Positions 7,954 through 15,734 of a stretch of DNA of 64,000 nucleotides are shown piece after piece (within the stretch, counting starts at the first letter, position 1; each line of letters starts with the position of its first letter). The DNA is from Nocardia xishanensis NBRC 101358 (GTDB taxonomy: Bacteria; Actinomycetota; Actinomycetes; Mycobacteriales; Mycobacteriaceae). A model generated the notes under the pieces. It had not been told where the DNA came from. It saw nothing but the letters and a program-made list of their open reading frames with translations, and did no database searches. Both the position numbers and the translations under genes were made by a program. Location of the stretch: the NCBI RefSeq assembly GCF_001613365.1, contig NZ_BDCF01000016.1, positions 1 to 64,000 of the forward strand, read 5' to 3'.

Positions 7954-10800
7954 TCAGGCGACGATGTTGACCAGTCGGCCCGGCACCACGATCAGCTTGC
8001 GCGGCGCGGCGCCGTTCAGCAGCGCCGCGATCTTCTCGTCGGCGAGCGCGGCCGCCTCGATGGCCGCGTTGTCGGCGTCGGCCGGGACCTGAATCCGGCT
8101 GCGCACCTTGCCGTTCACCTGGATCGGATACTCCACCGACTCCTCGACGAGCAGCGCGGGATCGGCGACCGGGAACGGGCCGTGCGCCAGGGAAACGCTG
8201 TGGCCCAGCCGTTCCCACAGCTCCTCGGCGACGTGCGGGGAGAGCGGAGCCAGCATCAGCACCAGCGGCTCCACCACCGAGCGCGGGGCGCCGTCGGGGT
8301 AGTTCTTGGTCAGGTGGTTGGTCAGTTCGATGAGCTTCGCCCCCGCCGTGTTGTCGCGCAGCGCGGCGAAATCCTCGTCCACGCCCGCGATCGTCTTGTG
8401 CGTAAGACGCAGCGTCTCGTCCGAAGGGGCGGCGTCGGTGACGCGCAGCGCGCCCGTCTCCTCGTCCACCACCAGACGCCAGACCCGCTGCAGGAATCGG
8501 TGCGCGCCGACGACGTCCTTGGTCGCCCACGGCCGCGAGGTGTCCAGCGGACCCATCGACATCTCGTAGAAGCGGAACGTGTCGGCGCCGTACAGATCGC
8601 ACATCTCGTCCGGCGAGATGGCGTTCTTCAACGACTTCCCGATCTTGCCGTACTCCTGGAACACCGCGATCTCGTCGCCGGTCGCGGTGGTCCAGAAGAA
8701 CTTGCCGTCCCGCTCGATGATCTCGGCGGCGGGCACGTACGCGCCGCGCTCGTCGGTGTAGGCGTGCGCCTGGATGTAGCCCTGGTTGAACAATCGCCGG
8801 TACGGCTCGCTGCTGCTCACATCACCCAGGTCGAACAGCACCTTCTGCCAGAACCGCGCGTACAGCAGGTGCAGCACCGCGTGCTCGACGCCGCCGATGT
8901 ACAGGTCGACGCCGCCAGGATCGTTCGCGCCGTGCTCGGCGGTGCGCGGGCCGAGCCAGTACTGCTCGTTCTCCTTGGCGCAGAACGCCTCGGTGTTGGT
9001 CGGATCGGCGTAGCGCAGCTGGTACCAGGAGCTGCCCGCCCAGTTCGGCATGACGTTGGTGTCGCGCCGGTACTTCTTCGGCCCGTCGCCCAGGTCCAGC
9101 TCGACGTGCACCCAGTCGGTGGCCTTGGCCAGCGGCGGCGACGGCTCCGAGTTCGCGTCGTCCGGATCGAAGGTCACCGGGGCGAAGTCGTCCAGTTCGG
9201 GAAGCCGAACCGGCAGCATGGATTCCGGCAGCGCGTGCGGTGCGCCCTGCTCGTCGTAGACGATCGGGAACGGCTCGCCCCAGTACCGCTGGCGGGCGAA
9301 CAGCCAGTCGCGCAGCTTGTATTGGATGGTGCCGGTGCCGTGCCCGTCGGCCTCCAGCCTGCCGATGACGGTGGCCTTCGCCTCCTCGACCGAAAGACCG
9401 TTCAGGTATTCGGAATTCACCAGCTCGCCCTCGCCGGCGTGCGCGCCGTTGGTGACGTCGCCGCCGGAGATGACCTCGACGATGGGCAGGCCGAAGGCGG
9501 TCGCGAACTCGTGGTCGCGGTGATCGTGGCCGGGCACCGCCATGATCGCGCCGGTGCCGTAGCCGATCAGCACGTAGTCGGCGATGAAGATCGGAATCCG
9601 GTGTCCGTTCACCGGATTGATGGCGTAGGAGCCGAGGAAGACGCCGGTCTTCTCCTTGTACTCCTGGCGCTCCAGATCCGACTTGGCCGCGATCGCCTTG
9701 CGGTAGGCGGCGACGGCGTCGGCGGGCGTGGCCGCGCCCTCGTTGGTCCAGCGCGGATCGGTGTTCTCCGGCCACCGCGCCGCGGCCAGCCGGTCGACCA
9801 GCTCGTGCTCGGGAGCCAGCACCATGTACGTCGCGCCGAACAGGGTGTCGGGGCGGGTGGTGAACACCTCGATCGGCCCCGCGTCGGAGTCGAACTTCAC
9901 CTGGGCGCCGCGCGAACGGCCGATCCAGTTGCGCTGCATGGCCTTCACGTTCTCCGGCCAGTCCAGGTCGTCCAGGTCGTCGACCAGCCGGTCCGCGTAG
10001 GCGGTGATGCGCATCATCCACTGCCACAGGCGCTTACGGAACACCGGAAAGTTGCCGCGCTCGCTGCGGCCATCGGCGGTGACCTCCTCGTTGGACAGCA
10101 CGGTACCCAGACCGGGGCACCAGTTGACCATCGAATCGGTCTGGTACACCAGGCGATACGAGTCGATCACCGTGGCGCGCTCGGCGGCGGACATGGTGGC
10201 CCAGTCCTTGCCGTCCGGCGCGGGCCGCGCGCCGGACGCGAACTGCTCCTCCAGATCGGCGATCGGTCGGGCGCGACCGGTCTCCAGGTCGTACCAGGCG
10301 TTGTAGATGCGCAGGAAGATCCACTGCGTCCAGCGGTAGTACTCCGGGTCGGTGGTCGCGAACGAGCGGCGCCGGTCGTGGCCGAGACCCAGCCGGTCCA
10401 GCTGGCGCTGCATGGTGGCGATGTTCGACTCGGTGGTGTCGCGCGGATGCGCGCCGGTCTGCACGGCGTACTGCTCGGCGGGCAGACCGAAGGCGTCGTA
10501 GCCGAGCGCGTGCAGCACGTTGCGGCCGTGCATGCGGTGGTAGCGCGCGAACACGTCGGTCGCGATGTACCCGAGCGGATGGCCTACGTGCAGGCCGGCG
10601 CCCGACGGGTACGGGAACATGTCCTGGACGAACAGCTTGTCCGCGGGGGTGTCCCCGGCGAGCGGCCCGGTCGGGTTCGGCGCGTGGAAGGTTCCGCGCT
10701 CCGCCCAGTTCTGCTGCCACCGGCGCTCGATGCGGCCCGCGAGGTCAGCGTTGTACCGGTGCTGGGGTACATCGCTTTCGGTTGCACGACTGTCCTGCAC
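7954..10800 (-). CDS. leuS: Leucyl-tRNA synthetase
   Basis: A 948-residue class I aminoacyl-tRNA synthetase that charges tRNA-Leu in the cytoplasm. The HIGH motif appears as HVGH (residues 71-74) after FPYPSGAGL. The CP1 editing domain occupies roughly 240-440 and includes FTTRPDTLFGATY. The KMSKS motif appears as KIGKS in YGKIGKSLKNAIS, and an anticodon-binding helical domain and C-terminal domain follow. GTG at 10800 is chosen because AGAAGG lies eight bases upstream; the frame continues to a TTG at 10836, which is less likely. Leucine tRNA synthetases in this lineage carry the insertion-rich middle seen here, so length is normal. It is divergent from the SdpI-like gene. Confidence 0.97.
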   Translation of the reverse strand: MQDSRATESDVPQHRYNADLAGRIERRWQQNWAERGTFHAPNPTGPLAGDTPADKLFVQDMFPYPSGAGLHVGHPLGYIATDVFARYHRMHGRNVLHALGYDAFGLPAEQYAVQTGAHPRDTTESNIATMQRQLDRLGLGHDRRRSFATTDPEYYRWTQWIFLRIYNAWYDLETGRARPIADLEEQFASGARPAPDGKDWATMSAAERATVIDSYRLVYQTDSMVNWCPGLGTVLSNEEVTADGRSERGNFPVFRKRLWQWMMRITAYADRLVDDLDDLDWPENVKAMQRNWIGRSRGAQVKFDSDAGPIEVFTTRPDTLFGATYMVLAPEHELVDRLAAARWPENTDPRWTNEGAATPADAVAAYRKAIAAKSDLERQEYKEKTGVFLGSYAINPVNGHRIPIFIADYVLIGYGTGAIMAVPGHDHRDHEFATAFGLPIVEVISGGDVTNGAHAGEGELVNSEYLNGLSVEEAKATVIGRLEADGHGTGTIQYKLRDWLFARQRYWGEPFPIVYDEQGAPHALPESMLPVRLPELDDFAPVTFDPDDANSEPSPPLAKATDWVHVELDLGDGPKKYRRDTNVMPNWAGSSWYQLRYADPTNTEAFCAKENEQYWLGPRTAEHGANDPGGVDLYIGGVEHAVLHLLYARFWQKVLFDLGDVSSSEPYRRLFNQGYIQAHAYTDERGAYVPAAEIIERDGKFFWTTATGDEIAVFQEYGKIGKSLKNAISPDEMCDLYGADTFRFYEMSMGPLDTSRPWATKDVVGAHRFLQRVWRLVVDEETGALRVTDAAPSDETLRLTHKTIAGVDEDFAALRDNTAGAKLIELTNHLTKNYPDGAPRSVVEPLVLMLAPLSPHVAEELWERLGHSVSLAHGPFPVADPALLVEESVEYPIQVNGKVRSRIQVPADADNAAIEAAALADEKIAALLNGAAPRKLIVVPGRLVNIVA

Positions 10801-10901
10801 GGTCCTGCCTTCTTGTTTCTCGCCGATCCTGGACAAACTTCGTATTACAGGGTAGAACGTGCGGTCCGAGGGACCGAAAATCGGGCCGCGTGCCTATGCG
10901 C

Positions 10902-10907
10902 TAGCCT
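10902..10907 (+). promoter_or_regulatory. Leaderless -10 hexamer for the SdpI-like gene
   Basis: TAGCCT six bases before the GTG at 10914. The same hexamer recurs at 45941 and 46679. Confidence 0.55.
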
Positions 10908-10913
10908 GCATAG

Positions 10914-11321
10914 GTGTTCGTCGTAGCCCTCGTCCTGTTCGTGCTGGCCGCCGTTGCCATCGCAACCGGCGTGCTCGGACTGACCGGCAGGCTCCCGCGC
11001 AACCGCTTCGTCGGTGTGCACACCGAAGCCGCTCTCACCTCCGAAGAGACCTTCCGCATCGCGAACCGCGTCGCCGCCCCCACCTCGGTCGCTGCGGGCG
11101 CGCTGCTCTTCGCAGGCGGTCTCGTCGCCTACGCCGCGGGCGGCGTCGTCGCCCTGATCGTCGCGGGCGCCGCCGCCGTCATCGCCCTGTTCACCCTGGG
11201 TGCGGGCGCGAACGCGGCAGGTCAGGCCATCGCGAGCCTGGTGCCCGCCGAGGACGTGGGCGGCTGCGGTCAGTCCTGCGGCGCGTGTTCCCTGCGCGAC
11301 GCCTGCCAGCCCGCGAACTGA
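10914..11321 (+). CDS. SdpI-family small membrane protein with Cys-rich tail
   Basis: A 135-residue integral membrane protein starting at GTG 10914. Three hydrophobic segments lie at about residues 1-22, 58-78 and 80-98. Between the first two is the SdpI-type block GRLPRNRFVGVHTEAALTS, a cytoplasmic loop shared with the SdpI immunity and YhfL-like families. The C-terminus ends with four cysteines in CGQSCGACSLRDAC, an arrangement that could bind metal or form disulfides and that is not part of the core family. SdpI itself protects Bacillus against the SdpC toxin; no toxin gene is adjacent here, so the role is open. Confidence 0.75.
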   Translation: MFVVALVLFVLAAVAIATGVLGLTGRLPRNRFVGVHTEAALTSEETFRIANRVAAPTSVAAGALLFAGGLVAYAAGGVVALIVAGAAAVIALFTLGAGANAAGQAIASLVPAEDVGGCGQSCGACSLRDACQPAN

Positions 11322-11467
11322 TTCTCGCCGCTCCCTCGGTCCGAAGCCAGCCATTTTCCGGGGCCGCGGGCGGCTCGACCACCGGAAATTCACGCGTTGT
11401 CGTCGGTGGTCGTCGGTACCCTGGGTGACAGCTCGCCGTTCGGCGGCTTTGTCCGGGGGAGGTTCGG

Positions 11468-11776
11468 ATGTACTTCGGTTTCGCGCTGGTGATCTTCGTC
11501 GCGGGGATGGCCGTCGCCGCGCCGTTCGGGTTCGGCGCGGCGGTCGCGTTCTTCGGCGTCGGCGCCATCTTCCTTGTCGTGGGGGTCGTCAAACTTCGAC
11601 GCCGTGCGCCATTGCCGATCTCGCCGCGGAATCGCGGGCGCAGGGGTGCCGGGTGGGGTGCGGCCGGAGCCGGTGGAGTGGCGTACTTCGGCGGTGGCGG
11701 CGACAGTGGGAGCAGCGACGGCGGTGGTTGCGGAGGTGGCAGTAGCTGTGGCGGCGGTGGTTGCGGCGGCGGCTGA
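11468..11776 (+). CDS. Small membrane protein with Gly/Cys-rich tail
   Basis: A 102-residue protein with two hydrophobic segments (about residues 3-20 and 24-42), a basic stretch (KLRRRAPL), and a C-terminal tail of Gly, Ser and Cys ending GGGCGGG with three evenly spaced cysteines. Such tails occur in several uncharacterised actinobacterial membrane proteins. A purine-rich GGGGGAGG lies about six bases before ATG 11468. Function is unknown. It is convergent with the cupin gene, 18 bases away. Confidence 0.6.
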   Translation: MYFGFALVIFVAGMAVAAPFGFGAAVAFFGVGAIFLVVGVVKLRRRAPLPISPRNRGRRGAGWGAAGAGGVAYFGGGGDSGSSDGGGCGGGSSCGGGGCGGG

Positions 11777-11794
11777 GCCCCGAAGATTCGGAAG

Positions 11795-12238
11795 TCAGCC
11801 GACGCCAGGCGGTGGGCTGATGTGGCGCGAGAGCGGGCTGCCCTTCGGGTTGAGGTAGAGGACGAACAGCGTGACCGGCGTTGCGCCGAGATTGCGGGCG
11901 ACGTGCGGGTACTCCGGCCCGCTCGGTTCGCGGAACACGCGCCCGCGCTGGTACGTGACGGGCGCGCCATCGGAGCCGGGGTGGTCGAGGGTGCCCCGAG
12001 CGACGAGCACCAGGAGCGTGCCGTCGTGGTAGTGCCATCCGCTGGTGCCCCCGGGATCGATCACCGTCTGCCGCAGCAGGACGTCGCGCCCTCGCATCGT
12101 GAACTGCGCCAGCACCCGGCTGGCGGTGCCCGACGCGGGCGCGGCATTCGGCCGCGGACTGGGCAGACGCGGGATCCTCACCACTCCATCGAACCACCCC
12201 ATCCCGCGCGGCAGCTCCGCTCGAGCAATCCCGGCCAC
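11795..12238 (-). CDS. Cupin-domain protein
   Basis: A protein of up to 147 residues with a single cupin fold. The first motif is recognisable as GTSGWHYHDG with two His ligands and ends in LDHPG, and the second as PHVARNLG. It probably binds a metal ion, but the reaction is unknown. The start is uncertain: GTG 12238 gives 147 residues, while ATG 12202 (MGWFDG) gives 135 and has GGAG twelve bases upstream. A large hairpin sits between this gene and the DoxX gene upstream on the same strand, so the two are probably separate units. Confidence 0.65.
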   Translation of the reverse strand: MAGIARAELPRGMGWFDGVVRIPRLPSPRPNAAPASGTASRVLAQFTMRGRDVLLRQTVIDPGGTSGWHYHDGTLLVLVARGTLDHPGSDGAPVTYQRGRVFREPSGPEYPHVARNLGATPVTLFVLYLNPKGSPLSRHISPPPGVG

Positions 12239-12272
12239 CTCCGCGAACTCCGCTTACACCCAGACGCGACGA

Positions 12273-12324
12273 CGGCCATCTGGTGCGGCGCCCAGGGGAC
12301 GGGGTGCCGCGGACCAGATGGCCG
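12273..12324. other. Large bulged hairpin upstream of the cupin gene
   Basis: A 12-bp perfect outer stem (CGGCCATCTGGT with its complement) is continued after a two-base bulge by a 5-bp inner stem GCGGC/GCCGC. It lies between the cupin start and a second hairpin at 12370, so it may be a second terminator for doxX or part of the cupin leader. Confidence 0.5.
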
Positions 12325-12369
12325 CTGGATTCGATCGCCGCCAACCCGACAGGCGATCGATTCGAGAAT

Positions 12370-12409
12370 GCGACCGGCGCTCGGTGGGGGGCCACCGAGC
12401 GCCGGTCGC
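12370..12409 (-). terminator. Strong hairpin downstream of the DoxX gene
   Basis: A perfect 18-bp stem (starts GCGACCGGCG) with a 4-base loop. It starts 13 bases past the DoxX stop on the minus strand. Confidence 0.75.
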
Positions 12410-12422
12410 GCTTATGGATTTG

Positions 12423-12860
12423 TCATCGTGAGAGCGAGGCGCGCAGATCGGTGATGGTGGCGCGGCGCTCGTAGGCGATCCAGGCGAAGATCGCGGCGAG
12501 GACCAGGGGGAAGATCGCCATCAGAGGCTTGTCGGCGATGAAAGCCTGCGTCCCGGCGGCGAGCACGGTGAGAACGGACAGACCCGCGGCAGCAAGGGCA
12601 CTGAGCCGCGGCACCATCAGGCCGATACCGCCCGCGACCTCGACGACTCCGATGAAGATGAGCAGCCCGAAGGGGATGGTCAGATTCTCGGGGGCGTTGT
12701 CGGTCAGGGTGTTCGGTATAACGAGCTTCGGTCCGCCGGAGGCGATGATGAAGAACAGGCCGAGCAGGATCTGCAGGGTCCACAGGGCGCGGTTGCGGAT
12801 CTTGCCGGGACGGTTGTTGGCGTCGTCGGAGAAGTCGGCGGTGGGGTTGGCGGTCGTCAT
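12423..12860 (-). CDS. DoxX-family membrane protein
   Basis: A 145-residue protein with four predicted membrane segments (about residues 27-45, 63-82, 86-105 and 113-130) in the DoxX/DUF4870-like arrangement. It includes LQILLGLFFIIASGGPKL and GVVEVAGGIGLMVPRL. The start is ATG 12860, with AGAAGGA seven bases upstream; the frame stays open to a TTG at 12905. DoxX proteins are small inner-membrane proteins, some linked to thiol or redox stress complexes in mycobacteria; the exact role here is not known. The N-terminal 25 residues are polar and cytoplasmic. Confidence 0.8.
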   Translation of the reverse strand: MTTANPTADFSDDANNRPGKIRNRALWTLQILLGLFFIIASGGPKLVIPNTLTDNAPENLTIPFGLLIFIGVVEVAGGIGLMVPRLSALAAAGLSVLTVLAAGTQAFIADKPLMAIFPLVLAAIFAWIAYERRATITDLRASLSR

Positions 12861-12911
12861 TTCTGGTCCTTCTGGTCGGTCGCGCGGGGTTGGTAGCGCG
12901 TTCAACCAATA

Positions 12912-12927
12912 GGACGGAGCACCGTCC
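12912..12927 (-). terminator. Weak hairpin after the aminotransferase gene
   Basis: A 6-bp stem GGACGG/CCGTCC with a 4-base loop, 60 bases past the stop of the 12987 gene, without a U-tract. It may end the four-gene operon, or be incidental. Confidence 0.3.
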
Positions 12928-12986
12928 GAGGAGTCATCGCTGTGCGCGAAAGTTTTTCGGACGGGTCCGCTGAAGGGATGGCGCCA

Positions 12987-14021
12987 TCAGCGCAATCCCG
13001 CCACCGCCGCCAGCACCGCGCGCCCCGCTTCCCGGTCGCCGACGGCGATGCGCGCGCTGCCGTCCGGGTATGCCTTCGCCGCGATCCGCGCTCGCCGCAA
13101 CGCCGTCGCCACCCCGGGCCCGGGGAGGTAGAGGAAGTTGGCGTGGCTGCGGGGGACGGCGTGGCCGCAGGCGAGGAGTGCGTCGCGTAACGCTTCGCGT
13201 TCACCCGTGATGTGCCGGATCCGCGCCGTCAGCTCGGGTTCGGCCGCATAGGACGCGGATACGGCGGCGAGCGCACTGGCGGAGACGCCGAAGGGAAGTT
13301 GCAACCGCCGCACTCGCTCGACGAGCTCGCGCCGTCCGTACGCGTACCCGACGCGCAGTCCCGCCAGCCCGTACGCCTTCGAGAAGGTGCGCAGCACAAG
13401 CAGATTCGGGTGCTTGCGCAGCAGCGCGAGCGTGTCCATTCGCTCCTCGGGACCGAGGAATTCGGCGTACGCCTCGTCGAGAATTACCGTCACCCGGTTC
13501 GGCACGGCGTTCAAGAACGACTTCACCTCGCCCGCGGACAGGATGGTGCCGGTCGGATTGTGCGGACGGCACACCACGACCACCGCCGTCCGCTTGTCGA
13601 TGGCCCGCCGCATCGCGGAAAGATCCTGATTGCCCGCGGCGTCCAACGGCACGGGTACCACCGTCATCCCGACCATCTCGGCCATGATCGGGTACCCGTC
13701 GAAGGTCGGCGCGCCGGTGACGATCTCCGCGCCGTCGAAGGCGACGGACTGCATGATCTGCATGGCCACCCCGGTCGCGCCGGAACCGACCACCACCTGG
13801 TCGTCCCGCACGCCGACGTGTCGCGCGATGATTCCGGGTAGCTGCCTAGGCAGGAACTCGGGATACCGATTCGCGTGCGCCAAAACCTCGTTCACGGCGC
13901 GCAGCACGGAAGGCAATGGCGGGAACGGATTCTCGCTCAGCGACAGGTCGAACCGCACCGGCGGTGGCGGCCGCCGGTGGTGCCGCGAGGACCGGGTGTC
14001 CTCGCTGAACCGGATGCTCAT
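12987..14021 (-). CDS. HisC-like PLP-dependent aminotransferase
   Basis: A 344-residue fold-type I aminotransferase. Features in order are SLSENPFPP (29-37), NRYPEF (51-56), HNPTG (154-158), LDEAYAEF with the cofactor-binding Asp182 and Tyr185, and TFSKAYGLAGLRVGY with the Schiff-base lysine Lys215. This is the pattern of histidinol-phosphate or aromatic aminotransferases (HisC/Pat). Its ATG overlaps the stop of the KAS III-like gene (ATGA at 14018-14021), so the two are translationally coupled. Placement as the last gene of a ThDP enzyme, SRPBCC and KAS III operon suggests that it aminates a keto product of that pathway rather than serving histidine synthesis. That role is inferred. Confidence 0.88.
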   Translation of the reverse strand: MSIRFSEDTRSSRHHRRPPPPVRFDLSLSENPFPPLPSVLRAVNEVLAHANRYPEFLPRQLPGIIARHVGVRDDQVVVGSGATGVAMQIMQSVAFDGAEIVTGAPTFDGYPIMAEMVGMTVVPVPLDAAGNQDLSAMRRAIDKRTAVVVVCRPHNPTGTILSAGEVKSFLNAVPNRVTVILDEAYAEFLGPEERMDTLALLRKHPNLLVLRTFSKAYGLAGLRVGYAYGRRELVERVRRLQLPFGVSASALAAVSASYAAEPELTARIRHITGEREALRDALLACGHAVPRSHANFLYLPGPGVATALRRARIAAKAYPDGSARIAVGDREAGRAVLAAVAGLR

Positions 14022-15061
14022 CCCGCCGCGCCCCAGCGCACCGCCGCGGCGGCGGCGAAATCACCCGCGTGCGCGAACGCGGACATCAGCACCACCGACC
14101 CGTTGCGCAGCCGACCGGCCCGGTTCTCCACATCCAGGGTGACGGGAATGGCCGCGGCGAACAGGTTTCCACACCGATCGAAGGTGTCCGGGTGCCGTTC
14201 GGGGGGCAGTTCGAGTGCGTCGTGCCAGTTGCGCAGGAACAGCCGGTTCGGCTGGTTGGTGACGAAAGTGTCGATGTCTCGGCCCTTTACACCGATCCGA
14301 TCGCACACCGCGAGCGCCACCTCCGGCACCAGCCGATTGCCTCGCGCGAACACTTTCGTGACCTTCGATTCGGTGAAGCTGACGCATGCCTGACCCTCGC
14401 CGGGCTCCCAGTACTTGCGCTCGCCGTTTGTCGAGAAGTCCATGTCACCGGCGAATTCTGGATAGGTGCGGCATTCGATGTCGAGGACGGGTGCGCTGTC
14501 GTCCTTGACCAGCAGACCGACGCCGCATCCGTCACCGGGCACGGGCGCCTGCGCGAGCTTGCGGATCTCGGTCTGGGTGAACACCGGGCCCGCGCAATTC
14601 TGCGCGACCGCGATGAGCGCGGTGCGAGCGTCGCTGGTCTGCAAGATCATTCGGGCCAACGCCATCATGTTCACGAAGGCCGCGCACCCCCCGTTGTGGA
14701 TGTCGTAGACGACGCGCGGCCGCATGCCGAGTCGCCTGGCGACCTCGGGACCGCCGCCCAACACCGGATTGTCCGGCAGCTGGGTGTGCGTGATCAGTAC
14801 ATCGATGTTCGAAAGAAGTTGCGTCCCATGACGTTCCCGCAACGGCTCGGCGGCGCGCTGGATCATGTCGACGGCCGTTTCGTCCCTGCTCACGTGGTGG
14901 CGAGCGCGCGGTGAGCGGAACATCACGTTCTTGGCCATCCGGTCCGAGCGGGCGAACTGGGTGAAGTATTCGGTGTCGACGGGCTCACCCGGCAGGTAGG
15001 AAGCCACGTCGACCAGGCTGACGGTCGGCATCGGCGAGGTATTCGGGTCGGTCGGGTACAT
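14018..15061 (-). CDS. KAS III-like (FabH-type) condensing enzyme with an altered active site
   Basis: A 347-residue thiolase-fold protein. The nucleophile is Cys126 in DIHNGGCAAFVN, matching the FabH cysteine. The distal Asn is N299 in DRCGNLFAAAIP. The position of the FabH catalytic His (HQAN) reads N-Q-P-N, with Asn269 replacing His. This departs from standard decarboxylative KAS III and suggests acyl transfer, ester or amide formation, or a non-decarboxylating condensation. The start at ATG 15061 has GAGGAG about nine bases upstream. The gene sits between the SRPBCC gene (13-base gap) and the aminotransferase (4-base overlap). The substrate is unknown; the nearest analogues in function would be KAS III enzymes of specialised metabolism. 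Confidence 0.87.
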   Translation of the reverse strand: MYPTDPNTSPMPTVSLVDVASYLPGEPVDTEYFTQFARSDRMAKNVMFRSPRARHHVSRDETAVDMIQRAAEPLRERHGTQLLSNIDVLITHTQLPDNPVLGGGPEVARRLGMRPRVVYDIHNGGCAAFVNMMALARMILQTSDARTALIAVAQNCAGPVFTQTEIRKLAQAPVPGDGCGVGLLVKDDSAPVLDIECRTYPEFAGDMDFSTNGERKYWEPGEGQACVSFTESKVTKVFARGNRLVPEVALAVCDRIGVKGRDIDTFVTNQPNRLFLRNWHDALELPPERHPDTFDRCGNLFAAAIPVTLDVENRAGRLRNGSVVLMSAFAHAGDFAAAAAVRWGAAG

Positions 15062-15074
15062 CGGCTTACACTCC

Positions 15075-15734
15075 TCACTTCATCCACTCGGGCTTGATCG
15101 GAAGACCGTGCGCGGCACGGTATTCACAGATCGCCTTGAGGTTGTCGAGCTCGAGCTGGTGACCGGCGGAGAACATCTCCCAGAAGTCGCCGACCCACAC
15201 CGGTCGCCCGGCGGGCGCGGTCTCGGGATAGGGGTTCTCGTCGTAGAACGGATGACGGCAATTCGTCCACAACACGACCGAACCCGGCTTGTGCAGCACC
15301 ACCTGCGCGTCGACCACCCGCATCAGGTAGACCATCCACAGGTGTTCGCCCTGATCCCACGCGCAGTGGTAGTCGACGGTCATCGCGTCCGGATTGGCCA
15401 CCGTGCGAGTGAATATCCGGGTCGCGTCGCCGAGCCGGTCATAGGCGAGCCACAGGCCCTTCTCCTCGGTTTCGGTGAATCCGCGCAGGCTGTAGGTCCA
15501 TTCCTCCAGCGACCTGGTGTCGGCCAGATAGTCGTACACCTCGCGCGGCGGCGCGGCGATGTAGCCCTGGACCGGACAGAAATCGCCGAAGATCTGGTCG
15601 TGCGGATACACCGACCGCAGCATGTCCATGATGATCGGGGTTGTCGCGTCTTTGTCGGAATTCTCGATCCGCAGTACGCCGGGTACGGCGTCGTCCGGGA
15701 TGTCGCTGAGCGCGGGCAGGGCGCTGGTCGTCAC
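15075..15734 (-). CDS. SRPBCC (START/polyketide-cyclase-like) protein
   Basis: A 219-residue protein. A helix-grip fold is indicated by PPREVYDYLADTRSLEEW (about 63-80), the usual start of SRPBCC aromatase/cyclase-like domains. It is followed by alternating strands (YSLRGFTETE, TVDYHCAWD, MVYLMRVV, SVVLWTNCRHP) and a long C-terminal helix region (SAGHQLELDNLKAICEYRAA). Such domains bind hydrophobic ligands and can catalyse cyclisation or dehydration. GTG 15734 is chosen because it overlaps the stop of the preceding gene (GTGA at 15731-15734), showing translational coupling; the longer frame to 15995 runs into that gene. It is the second gene of the operon. Confidence 0.82.
   Translation of the reverse strand: MTTSALPALSDIPDDAVPGVLRIENSDKDATTPIIMDMLRSVYPHDQIFGDFCPVQGYIAAPPREVYDYLADTRSLEEWTYSLRGFTETEEKGLWLAYDRLGDATRIFTRTVANPDAMTVDYHCAWDQGEHLWMVYLMRVVDAQVVLHKPGSVVLWTNCRHPFYDENPYPETAPAGRPVWVGDFWEMFSAGHQLELDNLKAICEYRAAHGLPIKPEWMK

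Noticed and set aside
8600..8700. Variant KMSKS motif (KIGKS) in leuS as a defect
   Set aside because: The same variant is, to my knowledge, normal in actinobacterial leucyl-tRNA synthetases.
8182..10926. A 914-codon plus-strand frame across leuS
   Set aside because: It is antisense to a fully conserved leucyl-tRNA synthetase, has Arg/Val/Gly-heavy composition and no recognisable domain. Long antisense frames are expected at this GC content.
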